This document shows positions 35,444 to 45,100 of a DNA stretch of 64,000 bases, piece after piece. The DNA comes from Candidatus Nanopelagicales bacterium (lineage in GTDB: Bacteria; Actinomycetota; Actinomycetes; S36-B12), in NCBI GenBank assembly GCA_018402235.1, contig JAGYJJ010000005.1, positions 1-64,000 on the forward strand, given 5' to 3'. The translations under genes were made by a program, and so were the position numbers. The notes under the pieces are model-generated. The model was not told the DNA's origin, searched no databases, and worked only from the letters and a program-made list of their open reading frames with translations. How positions within the stretch are numbered: the stretch's first letter is position 1; the number at the start of each line of letters is the position of its first letter.

Positions 35444-36380
35444 GTGATTAGGACGCGCCATTCGGATGACCTATCCTTCGCTTCCGCCACCCTGGCGAAG
35501 CGTTCGGCACTCGTGGCGCTTATCGCGGCCATCGGCCTTGCCGGATGCTCATCGACGCCGAGTGAGATTCCCGATGCTGTCGATTTCACTTTGCCAATGC
35601 CGAATATTGAAGCCATAGAGCAGAGCTGTGCATCGAACGATCGCATTGAGGCCTCTCGCTGCCTGGTCAACACTCTCCTGCCATTGCTCGACTCAGTTTT
35701 TGAGCCCGTAGTGACGTCCCGGGGTCGCGAGTTCCTCCCCCACCGTGGTGCTCGACGACGCTGGGGGTGAAACAGCGTGCGGCACTCTCACTTCACCCGC
35801 GTATTGCCCTGCAGATCAAACGTTGATCATTCCGATGGCATCGGTGTCCGACCTCGGAAATCGCGCTCCCGATGCTGCGCTGGAACGGGTTCTGTTCAAT
35901 CCGGCCGTCCGCGAATACTTCACCAGGGAACTCACTGCCGAGGAGCTCAAGCAAGGTGGGGCCTACTCGGCCGTGATCGCCACCGCACATGAGTACGCCC
36001 ATCACGTTCAGAACCTGATTGGCGCCATCGCCGTGTATCAAAACCAAGCCGATAGCGATCCGGTCGCGATTTCACGGCGCATCGAATTAGAAGCCGACTG
36101 TCTCACCGGATGGGTGTCGGGATACCTGGACGAGACCGGGGCGCACAATCCGCGGTTGATCGATGATTGGGCCGCCGCCACGCACTTTGACGGAATCGGC
36201 GACGACTTCATTGATCCAAGCATCGGTGAAGGCGGGCACGGCACCATCGAGCAACGCGTCGCCGCGTGGCAAGAAGGACTGATTGCGGGCGTTCAGCTCA
36301 GCGAGCCCTATGGCGCCTGCATGGCCATCACGGAAAACGTCTTGGCTGGCACAACCGGAGCGCAGTTACCTGCCGAGTGA
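35444..36380 (+). pseudogene. Neutral zinc metallopeptidase lipoprotein (YpfJ-like), frameshifted
   Basis: GTG start at 35444. Lipobox ALIAAIGLAGC, then a linker and PNIEAIEQSC. The frame breaks in a run of five C at 35737-35741; adding one C joins it to VVLDDAGGETACGTL, AYCPADQTLII and the zinc motif ATAHEYAHHVQN, followed by the third ligand region RRIELEADCLTGW. This is the neutral zinc metallopeptidase family, usually anchored outside the membrane. A single-base fix restores about 312 residues, so the gene may be intact in the organism. Confidence 0.75.
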
Positions 36381-36383
36381 TGC

Positions 36384-38078
36384 TCACGGTGCATCAGCGC
36401 TGTGCTCGTCGACGGTAACTCTAACCGTCAACACTGTTTGATCGTCATCGCGCACGAGCGTCCAGTGACCGCCACTGAGCCGGTCGATCGTGGTGATCCC
36501 CAGACCCCAATTCTTGGTTCCCGGGCCGATGCCGTCATCGGTGATTCGCATCAGGATTTCAGATTCCTCATCCGTGACGGCGCAATGCACATGCCTCGCC
36601 TCCCCGTGACGAAACGCGTTTGCCACCGCCTCGCGGACGATCATCGTCACCTTTTCGGCGGATTCACCAGTGAGGCCATTCAGTTGGTGGTCGATCGCCA
36701 ACTCCACTGGACAGATCTCCCGCCACGGCTCTCGACAACTTCAAACAACGCGGCAAGAAGGCCCTGTTCGGCCGCTTCAGCTATCGACTCATGGAACGCA
36801 GCATCGATAGCTGCGGCAGCGAACGCCAGTACGGCGTGTGCTCTTTCGGTGTCCGCGTCGGATTACCGCTTGTTCCAAGGCGGCTGCCGATGCCAGCGCT
36901 GTTGATTGAACGGGACCATGAAGGCGAGCTCCCAGTTCGCGGGCTGCTTGCGCAAGGACGGCGGCTTCGGCAATCTCCGCCACCTGCTCATCGCGCACCT
37001 CCGATCGCAACTGAGCAAGCATCATTTCGCGGTTTGCATCCAGCAGGCCCAGACTCGATGTTCCCAGTAGAAGAAGCAGGCTCACCGCGATCTCAAACAA
37101 GCTCGCCCACCCACTGAACTGTGGATCGGTGTCGACTACTCCGGGGAGTTGGAGCACGAGTGGGATGCCATGAATCACCACGAGGGTTCCCGCATAGATC
37201 CACAGGTGGGCACGAGGCGCTCGTCCCATCAGCAGATTGGCGCCACCCAGGAGGAGAACGATGAAAGCGACGTCGATCGCCAATCGCGGGAGTGCCGCGT
37301 GCTGGCTGAACGCGCCCGGAAGCGCGGTCACCGGTAAAGGCGCTGCGTAGCGGGTCGAGATGCTGAGTGCGCAGATGAAGCAGACAGTGGTGTGCGCGCG
37401 GGGGCATTGCGGTGCCGCGCGCATACAGGTCGTGACTGAGTGGGTCGAACAGCGACGTAGCGCTGTGACGAAGACTGGTGTTGCTGTCCATGGGCTCACC
37501 ACGAGGTCCCGCCAATACCGTGTCGATCTCTTGCCTCAGTTGTGCCAACGCCGGGCGCACAGAGTCTGCGACCGAACTCCGTGCCCGCGACAAGGCTTCT
37601 CGCTCGATGTCTCGCGTGGTCTCGATACGTACGCGTTCGTGGAGCAAAGCATCGCGAGTCGAGAGATACCTCCAACGCGCCGCCGTGATGGTGCCCACGA
37701 ACACCAACCAGACGGGCGCAGAAATGAGCGCTTCGAGCACTGTTGCCCAGGTGATTGCGCTGGGACCTAACAGCGCCTGCGCCAAGGCGAGTGAATCCGA
37801 CCAGGCTTGCGGTGATGGCGCCAACGATGTTGGATGCCGCTGGCAGATGCATGGTGGGGTATCGCTGAGCCGCCACCCGAACGAACGCCTCGGCCAAGAG
37901 TGCACCCACAACCAACACGGCGGCGGTGAGCCACGCTCCTCACCCATATGGGCGTATCCGCTGGTGTGATTAGCAAACTGGCCAGCAAGAGCACGACCAC
38001 GATCGCGTACGCCTGCCCAACAACGCGTCGCAGGATTCGCCGCCGGGCAGCCAGGTCAGGGGTAGGCGTTGCGTCCAT
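36384..38078 (-). pseudogene. Sensor histidine kinase (system 1), frameshifted
   Basis: Starts at MDATPTPDLAARRR (38078). Membrane segments appear in several frames (YAIVVVLLLASLLI, AITASLVGFTRLGAG, APVWLVFVGTITAA), then a coiled linker. Another set of helices (IDVAFIVLLLGGANLLMG; LFEIAVSLLLLLGTSS) leads to the His box ARELGARLHGPVQS and a HATPase with REAVANAFRHGE, DDGIGP and WGLGITTIDRL. At least four frameshifts. Architecture and length match the intact kinase at 42449, so this is a broken paralog. Its regulator lies upstream. Confidence 0.7.
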
Positions 38079-38156
38079 CAGAGATCAACCCGTAGTAGGA
38101 CTGCGCGATGAGCACCCTTTTGTTGGCCGCGGGAACCTGGGGAAGACCGAGTTGAT

Positions 38157-38697
38157 CACTTAATCGGGTGGATCGCTTTCTCAACTGCCGACACCGATAG
38201 CCATATCTCTTTAGCTATGTCGGGTTTGAATGCCCGCACCACCCCCAGCCGCATGACCTGGAGCCCGACTGCTCGCTTAGAGTCCCGCTCCGCGCCGCTT
38301 CAGTGCGAGGAGTCAGGGGACGAGTTGCGCACTCGTCAATCAATGCGGCAAGACTCTCCAGATCCGCCATGCCCTTGGTCGCCTGCGAAGTTCCCACCGG
38401 AAACTCCGGAAGGTTTCCCAGCAGGCGGGGGTCCTCGTAGGAAGTGAGAATCGCCAGACCAATACGCGGATGTTCCACCCTGATGGCGCGTGCAAGATCA
38501 GCCCCCGTTGGGCCGACACCCAAGTCAAGATCGATGAGAGCTACGTCCGGATCATGCTCACGGGCCTGAAGAACTCCGTCGTTGGCTGTCGCCGCATCCA
38601 CGCACGTGTGCCCCAGGCTCGTTACGGCATTAACCAAAAGCATCCGAGTGAAGTCGGCATCTTCAACAACCAGCACGGTCACACTCACGGCTGGCAC
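38157..38697 (-). pseudogene. Response regulator (system 1), frameshifted
   Basis: GTG start at 38697. The receiver is complete: VVEDADFTRMLL acidic pair, phospho-Asp in ALIDLDLG, Thr/Ser in ILTSYED and Lys in SQATKGM. The LuxR-like C-terminus is reached only after a shift near 38290 (AVGLQVMRLGVVRAFKPDIA, then SAVEKAIHPIK). The downstream kinase is also broken. Paralog of the regulator at 44226. Confidence 0.65.
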
Positions 38698-38765
38698 GCT
38701 AGCGGATCAGACATCGATCAGCATTGACTCGCGGGATGTTCCGGTTTTTCCCACCACGGGCAGTT

Positions 38766-39523
38766 TCAACTGCACCCACCGAATGAATAGAAGCGGCAGA
38801 CTCTTCCGTCAGTCCAGATCGCGCGTCCCAACTCCGAATTCGTGAACGATGTCCCCGTTAGGTTCGCCGCTCGGAAGTTTGCCTCGTTGGCCACTGCAGC
38901 CGTCACCCCGGCCGATGTCAGATTGGCTCCGCGAAAGTTTACGTTCGTGAGGTCCGCTCTGTTGAAATTCGCGCGCGCTAAGTCAGCGCCCTCAAATGAT
39001 GCCCCGGTCAGGTTCGCACCAATGAAGGTCGCAAATTGCAGTGAAGCCCCATCGAAACGCGCACCGGCAAGATTGGCATCCCAGAAACTCGAGAATGTTC
39101 CTAATTGGAGACCGGTGAAGTCGTATCCGCGCAAATCAGCACCAGTACAGGAGATTCTCGGTGACGAAAGAGCCCTACACCCCGGCGGGACCCGACGTTC
39201 ACCTGATTCACTCCCACCTCAACGGTTGGGTCAGCGTCCAGTGCATCCATCTGGTCGGTAGCGGCGCGATGTCTGTCTGGTGCTCCTTCTTCCTGCACCA
39301 CCGTTTCTGCGAGATCCTCCTCGCTCGAGGACTCAGGTGTTTCTTCGAGAGTCTCGACTTCCGTCGCTCAGGGACTCGGGCTGCAGTGGCGGGTTCCGGA
39401 ACTGGGGGAGCAGCAGAGGAGGCCTGTGATTCCGGAAAGACCAAGGGCAGATGGGTCGGCAGATGAGCAGCCCGCCACCACCACAGCCGATAGAACGATG
39501 CCAACCCACGACCAGCGATGCAC
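38766..39523 (-). pseudogene. Pentapeptide-repeat lipoprotein 1, frameshifted
   Basis: GTG start at 39523, lipobox VLSAVVVAGCSS and then ALGLSG, shared with its paralogs. An acidic Ser/Glu-rich linker runs in shifted frames to CTGADLRGYDFTG, after which A(D/N)LxxA pentapeptides fold as a quadrilateral beta helix of about 20 repeats. The C-terminus is TNSELGRAIWTDGRVC. At least two frameshifts. It is divergent from the next three paralogs. Confidence 0.65.
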
Positions 39524-39761
39524 GAGGCTCCCTTCAAGCACTTAGCTCTGGCGAGTGAGCGCGCAGAAGTTGCATGCCTAGCACCTGGGCAACAGGTCGA
39601 ACAGCCCCACGCGAATAGATGGCGGAAAACCGGAAAGAAGTCTTGCGACGGTTCCAACCGGCGATTCGAAGCAACTGCGCGAGTTAGCGTTCCACCAATA
39701 GCTTCCATCAACGCACGCGGGCAATCCGTCCGCTGGGCGCCCAATTCCACGAAGGGCAATC

Positions 39762-40645
39762 ATGAAACTCACCATCCTGATTTAGCGCGGCTGCCCCTGA
39801 CGCTATCTTCGCGTGCGTGCCAGGCTCACTCCGAGCAAGCCCCTCGTTGCCTTGCCGGCGACGAAGCAAACCCCTCCACCACCGAAAGCCCATCACCCGC
39901 GCCGGAAGTCAGCGAAAGCCCCAGCCCCACACCCTCGGAAACCACCGACACCGATGCACCCGACCTCACTGTGGAATCCACCGAAGACATTCAGGTGATC
40001 GACGACCTACAGGTAGCCGAAGACATTCAGGAATCCGAGGAAACTCCTCCTGAATTGGAGGTAGAGTGAATACGGATTTCAGGAGAAGTGCGTCGAAGCC
40101 GGGAACTGTGCAGACTTCTCGAAAGTCGGCGCTCACAAGGCATGGACCAATCGATTCTTCGCGACTGCTTTTTCGGATACGGACCTCGTAACGGCGTCAG
40201 GGATATCTGTCGTCGGCTTGACCTGTCGGACTACACATGGGACAGCCAGATCGAGGCTATCTGCGGACCTCAGTTGCCACGAGTGAACGGCTGCGTGATC
40301 AGCGAGGAGACCGCATGCGTCGGTGCAGATCTCTCGGGCGCTCAACTCAACAACGCACGACTGCGACGCTCTAACCTCTCTCGAGCGAACCTCAGCGGGG
40401 CCCAACTTTCCCGTGCCAGCCTGGCAAACGCGGATCTCAGTGGTGCTGATTTGACGGGTGCTGATCTCTCGAACGCGCAGTTGTATGGAGCCAACCTGAC
40501 GGGCGCAACGTTGCGCGGAGCCAAAATTTCCGGCACCAGTTTCGGCAACGTGATTTGGACGGATGGACGCCAATGCAGTCCACTCTCATCAGCAGGCACC
40601 TGTCTCATCACCCAGGTAATCGATCTCGCGCGAGACCTTCGGTGA
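39762..40645 (+). pseudogene. Pentapeptide-repeat lipoprotein 2, frameshifted
   Basis: ATG at 39762 behind GAAGGG. The leader is split by a frameshift within ten codons. A Pro/Ser/Glu linker (ESPSPAPEVSESPSPTPSE) leads, after a second shift near 40075, to a globular part with several Cys, NGCVISEETACVGADLSG and about 16 pentapeptides (ANLSGAQLSRASLANADLSG). It ends with GNVIWTDGRQC and GTCL. The best preserved of the four in its repeat region. Confidence 0.7.
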
Positions 40646-40658
40646 ACGGGCGGACCCC

Positions 40659-41290
40659 TTGACCAGACCCACGCACGCCGCTGCCATGGCACTCATGGCT
40701 CTCGCACTTCCGCTGTCCGCCTGCAGTGGATCAACTAACCAACCACTAGGCCTGTCCAACACAGATCTGTCTTCCCCCTCCAGTCTTTCGTCTCCCACCA
40801 GCCTTTCGTCACCCACAAGCCAGCCCAGTGACACAGAGGCGGATGACGCTCCCCCAGTCGATGCCACCGTTGACGAGCCCCCCGCAACGCCTGACTCCAC
40901 GGATTACACCGAAGAGTTGTCAGCGGCGGAAATCGATCCACCGATCGAAGAGTCAGCCTCGGGATTTCGGCCACCCCGGATTTCCATCAGGAGGATCGGC
41001 ACCTGCCCCGTCGTTTTGTTCGACAATCGAAATCGAGGGAGAGTCAGTTGCCCTGGTCTGGATATGCGTGGCGGGAGCCTGCGCGGCTTAACCTCGAAGG
41101 TGCGAACCTGCGGGGTGCAAATCTCGCAGGCGTAGATTTCCCCAGTGCCGCCACCAAGGCAGATCTCTCGGGGGCCAACCTGACCGGCGCGATTATCAGG
41201 GACACCGCCTTCAATGGCACCGATTTCAGCGGTGCCACCTGGATCGACGGGCGCGTTTGCGCTGAGGGTTCACGTGGAGTGTGCAGGTGA
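40659..41290 (+). pseudogene. Pentapeptide-repeat lipoprotein 3, frameshifted
   Basis: From about 40659: signal and lipobox ALMALALPLSACSGS, then PLGLSNTDLSS, an acidic linker and CPVVLFDNRNRG, VSCPGLDMRGGSLRG. One frameshift near 41085 separates this from LNLEGANLRGANLAGVDFP and LSGANLTGAIIRD, ending FSGATWIDGRVC and GVC. A single indel restores about 210 residues. Confidence 0.7.
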
Positions 41291-41366
41291 GGGTGCTGGC
41301 GAGTGACGGCGCACTCGGAATGAATGAACCGGAGTGCTCCACGAAGCGGAAATTCAAGCAGAAACC

Positions 41367-42316
41367 ATGAGAGTCTTGTCCGTCACTTTGGTGGCTGGCG
41401 CACTGATTCTCGTTGGTTGCGGTAGCGACTCAGATCGGGCTTTGGGCCTAACCGGCAACGAATCTTCTCCCGCACAGTCACCCGCCCCAGCGCTAGACAT
41501 AGTCGAGGACTTGCCGGATTCGACTAATGCATCTGAAAGCACACCCACTCCCTCGACGGAGCCCTTCGTCGATCCAACGCAGACTCCACGCACCGTGAAA
41601 CGAGGCGAGTGAGATTCCCACGCCTAGTTCCCCAGATGCAGAGGACATCGCGGAACTGGTCGACGAACAAGGCGCAGACGATAGCTCCGGCGGCGGGATA
41701 CGCCGCTGTTAATGGCTGCGTCATTGCTCCGAAGGCGGACTGTCAAAGTTGGGATTTCCGGGGGGCTGTACCTGTGGGGGGTCGATCTACGTGGTGCCCA
41801 GTTGCAAGGTGCCTTGCTGGAATATTCGGTTCTAGACGAATCAAATCTGACCGGCGCGAACCTCAATTTCGCGAGGCTCGACTCAGCTCCTTTCTCAACG
41901 TAGACCTATCAATGCATCGATGCGGCAGATGCTGTTCGCGCAAGGGAACTTATCTGGCAGCAATCTGAAGGGAATTGATGCCGCAAATTCCCTTTTCTCT
42001 GAGACCGACTTTCGAAGAGCCAGTCTCGTGAAAGCGAATCTGTACTTCGCTGACTTCGAACGCGCGAACTTGGATGACGTCGACTTGTCGGGGGCGAATC
42101 TTCGAGGAGCCGACTTTAGAAACGCGTCCATGAAGCGGGCCAACTTCACAGGTGTTGTGATGGAGGCAAACTTTAGAGGCGCTGACTTATCGGGCGCGAA
42201 CCTATTCGGATCACTCATCCCATCCCTTTGTCCTCAACGAAACAAACCTTAGCGGCGCGACGTGGTTTGATGGACGTCAATGTGCAGAAACTTCGCCGCT
42301 TGGAATCTGCGGTTGA
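41367..42316 (+). pseudogene. Pentapeptide-repeat lipoprotein 4, frameshifted
   Basis: ATG at 41367, lipobox VTLVAGALILVGCGS, then ALGLTGNESSP and a Pro/Thr linker. After a shift near 41610 comes NGCVIAPKADCQSWDFRG, then pentapeptides in two more frames (VDLRGAQLQGALL; ANLDDVDLSGANLRGADFRN) and the shared end LSGATWFDGRQC and GIC. At least three frameshifts. It converges with the intact kinase gene. Confidence 0.65.
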
Positions 42317-42448
42317 TCTTGAGTTCAGGTAGCCCGATCCTCAGGCGAGGTGCGGCGACAGGCGCAATCCGAGCAATGGGGCGACCGGGCCTTGTGACGG
42401 TCACCTGTTCACACGCCATAACCATGAGGCGTCGGGGCTCCTCGGGGA

Positions 42449-44269
42449 CTAGTTCGCGGGCAATTGGACCTTAAGGCTGCAGCCGCCTTCCCTGCGAGGA
42501 GTCATATGCCATGTGCCTCCGAGGGCAACGATGCCATCAAGGCCCATACCCGGCGTCACGTTTGCCGGCGGTCCTGTCCCATCGTCCTCGATGGTCACCG
42601 TGAGCACATCAGCGTCGGAATCGAGCGCGACCGTGATCCACACATGGAGCGCACCGCCGTGCTGATTGGCGTTGGTGATGGCGGCGTCGATGATTTCGCT
42701 AGCGGTCCAGGAGAGATAGTCGTTCGTCTTTAATGCATCTGCAGCGCGCGCGTCGATGTCGTAGTCGATAGCAAGGAGTCCGCGCCATTGCATGATCAAC
42801 TTTCGGATGGCACTCTCAAGATCCACCCGCGGGAGGGCAATCGTGCTGGTGAGGCTGGCGAGTTCTTCTCGCACCTGCGCAAGTTGGTAGTCCAAGCGCT
42901 TTTTAAGTTCCGTGAGCGAAGGCTGTTCTCCAGCAACCTCGCTGTCGACGTAACGCCGCAACGCAAGGGAGATGGAAGACAGTCGTCCTTGAACACCCCC
43001 GTGCAGAATCTGTGCCATCTGTGATCGCGTGACTGCCTGCGAGCGCTGAATTTGCACAGTGGCTGCGGCGAGTTCGTCATTGGTGCGGGTCAGAAGTTCC
43101 GCATCGCTTCGTGCTCGCCCGCCCGCTTCGAAGAGCACGCTCAAGGCAATCAACCCCACCAGCGTCACAGCAAGGAAGATGCCCTGGGATATTCCAGGGT
43201 AAGCAGGAGTACATGTCGGATCATCTGCCAGGAGATACTGCATGATCACGAAGCCGCCCAGCGGTCCGCCCACCAACAGCACGAGCGCCCACGGCCGTTG
43301 ACGAAGCATGGGAATCGTGGAAATCCAGTAGATGAGTAATGCGAATGCTCCGTATCCACCCACGGCAAGCAGCGTCGACTCAACACACCCGGCACTGGTG
43401 TGACGAATCAGGAAGTAGATCCCGAGAATGACGATCGCGCCGATGGTCAGGTGCGCGGAGAGAACCATCTCCCAGATTCCACCGGCACCGCGCCAACGCA
43501 GCTTGTTCGAACCCGTTTGCTGATCACTGGCGGCGGGTTCACGGAATGTTCCCACCGCAACGTCATGGCCCGCTTGCCGCACCATGGTGGCTGTAACACG
43601 GTTGATGTCTTCGCCGAGCTGATGCACCTGCACCGTCGTGGCTTCTTGACCGAGCGCGGACACCTGCTGTTCAACCCGTCTGATTTCCGGGCTGATCACT
43701 TCATCAACCTCACGAGATAGGGCCTGAAGCTGCTCAATACCGGATTGGCGTTGCTCTTCCATCGCTCGCTGCAGGCGCAGCTCCTGATTTTGAGCCTGTC
43801 GCAGTTGACCCTCATGTCGATCGAGCCGTTGTCTTGCCAGCGCGAGTAGCCCCATCGTGCCCACCGTCACGAAGACGAGAAGGGCGCTGCTTACAGGCAC
43901 AACAACCGTTGCACCCGGTATGAACTGACGCATGACAGCGGCGCTCACTGCCACGAACACTCCGGTCGCGGTCCACAGCACCACGGCAACGAACGCCGGC
44001 GGGCGCGGCAGCAATCGCAACACGATTCGCGACGCAATCGAAAAGAAGACCAGCGCCAGTATTCCGGGCGCAATGGAAACGACAATCCGCAGCCACCACG
44101 ACGAATCCGGCGTCATTTCCTGCGCACGGGAAAAGATGCCCAGGACCGGCATCAGCATGGTCACAGCCATCAGCGGTGAGCTGTAGGCCCAGGTGCTCCT
44201 AAGGGCGTCGCCTATCGTGGATCGGTCATCGGACAACGACGTTCCCCGATTGCCAGATCCTTGTTGCAA
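42449..44269 (-). CDS. Membrane sensor histidine kinase (system 2)
   Basis: 606 residues, intact. The N-terminal half has about four helices and a coiled coil (RQRLDRHEGQLRQAQNQEL), then a second membrane block of about four helices (residues 265-385). The cytoplasmic part has the His box QMAQILHGGVQG of NarL-type kinases and a HATPase with DAAITNANQHGG, EDDGTGPP and GMGLDGIVALGG. It starts at a TTG inside the end of the regulator gene (44-base overlap); a TTG at 44239 is possible. Cognate regulator upstream. The signal sensed is unknown. Confidence 0.8.
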   Translation of the reverse strand: MQQGSGNRGTSLSDDRSTIGDALRSTWAYSSPLMAVTMLMPVLGIFSRAQEMTPDSSWWLRIVVSIAPGILALVFFSIASRIVLRLLPRPPAFVAVVLWTATGVFVAVSAAVMRQFIPGATVVVPVSSALLVFVTVGTMGLLALARQRLDRHEGQLRQAQNQELRLQRAMEEQRQSGIEQLQALSREVDEVISPEIRRVEQQVSALGQEATTVQVHQLGEDINRVTATMVRQAGHDVAVGTFREPAASDQQTGSNKLRWRGAGGIWEMVLSAHLTIGAIVILGIYFLIRHTSAGCVESTLLAVGGYGAFALLIYWISTIPMLRQRPWALVLLVGGPLGGFVIMQYLLADDPTCTPAYPGISQGIFLAVTLVGLIALSVLFEAGGRARSDAELLTRTNDELAAATVQIQRSQAVTRSQMAQILHGGVQGRLSSISLALRRYVDSEVAGEQPSLTELKKRLDYQLAQVREELASLTSTIALPRVDLESAIRKLIMQWRGLLAIDYDIDARAADALKTNDYLSWTASEIIDAAITNANQHGGALHVWITVALDSDADVLTVTIEDDGTGPPANVTPGMGLDGIVALGGTWHMTPRREGGCSLKVQLPAN

Positions 44270-44894
44270 GTACCCGCGGATTCATGTCGGGATCCTTATC
44301 CAGCCCCAATGCACGGAAGGTGCGCGCCACCAGCATCTCAACTGAGCGAACGGAGCTGTCTCGTTCGCGCGCGATCGCTGCGTTTGTGTAGCCAGCAGCA
44401 ATAAGGGCCAAGATTTCCGCCTGCGCCGCACTCACCGTTACGGATTCAGCGAACTCGTTGTCCGGTTCCCTCGGGGTGGGCGGGCGCTCAGCGGCCGAGA
44501 TTGCATCGTGAATCGCCTGCCCTATTTCACTCAACGAGGTCAACGACGACTTCACCAGTGACACGGTTCCCGGTGGCGGCTGCAGGCTTTTGCCGGTGGC
44601 CGACTCAACCGATTGGTGCGACGTCAAAATCACCAGTCCCACCCACGGCCGCTCCTTCGCAACATGTGTCAGCAGAGCAATACCGGAAGGACCACCACCG
44701 AGGTGCAGGTCACTACAGATCGCATGCGGATCAAAGTCATCCACGCACGCCAACGCATCGGCAACCGATCCCACCGACGTGGTAACGAATCCCTCCGCCA
44801 CTAGGGCATCAACTACCGCAGTCCGCGAGAACGAGTCGTCCTCCACAACAAGCACCCGAATGGCGGGGGCGTCGTGATCCGCAGGACTGCTCAC
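44226..44894 (-). CDS. LuxR-type response regulator (system 2)
   Basis: 222 residues. Receiver: VLVVEDDSFSRT acidic patch, phospho-Asp in AICSDLHLG, Thr-Ser in ILTSHQS and Lys in SLVKSS. The C-terminal LuxR HTH reads ILALIAAGYTNAAIARERD and SSVRSVEMLVARTFRALG. Overlap with the kinase gene indicates one operon. About 200 bases separate it from the divergent propeller gene, which is a plausible target. Confidence 0.85.
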   Translation of the reverse strand: MSSPADHDAPAIRVLVVEDDSFSRTAVVDALVAEGFVTTSVGSVADALACVDDFDPHAICSDLHLGGGPSGIALLTHVAKERPWVGLVILTSHQSVESATGKSLQPPPGTVSLVKSSLTSLSEIGQAIHDAISAAERPPTPREPDNEFAESVTVSAAQAEILALIAAGYTNAAIARERDSSVRSVEMLVARTFRALGLDKDPDMNPRVLATRIWQSGNVVVR

Positions 44895-45100
44895 GACACC
44901 TCCTGTGATCGCTCCGGGTGAGTCTCATCGACCGATCATCGTGAGCCCAAACCCCGCACGACAGAACAGTAATCCGTCCGGAATCGTCTCAAAGGCGGAT
45001 GAACTCAGCCCCCTTCGGCTCCTTGCACACGTTCGGGCAATTGCACTCCCCCTGCGTCGAGTGTTTCGCCCGACCCACCATTCGAACGTAACTTCGCGTC

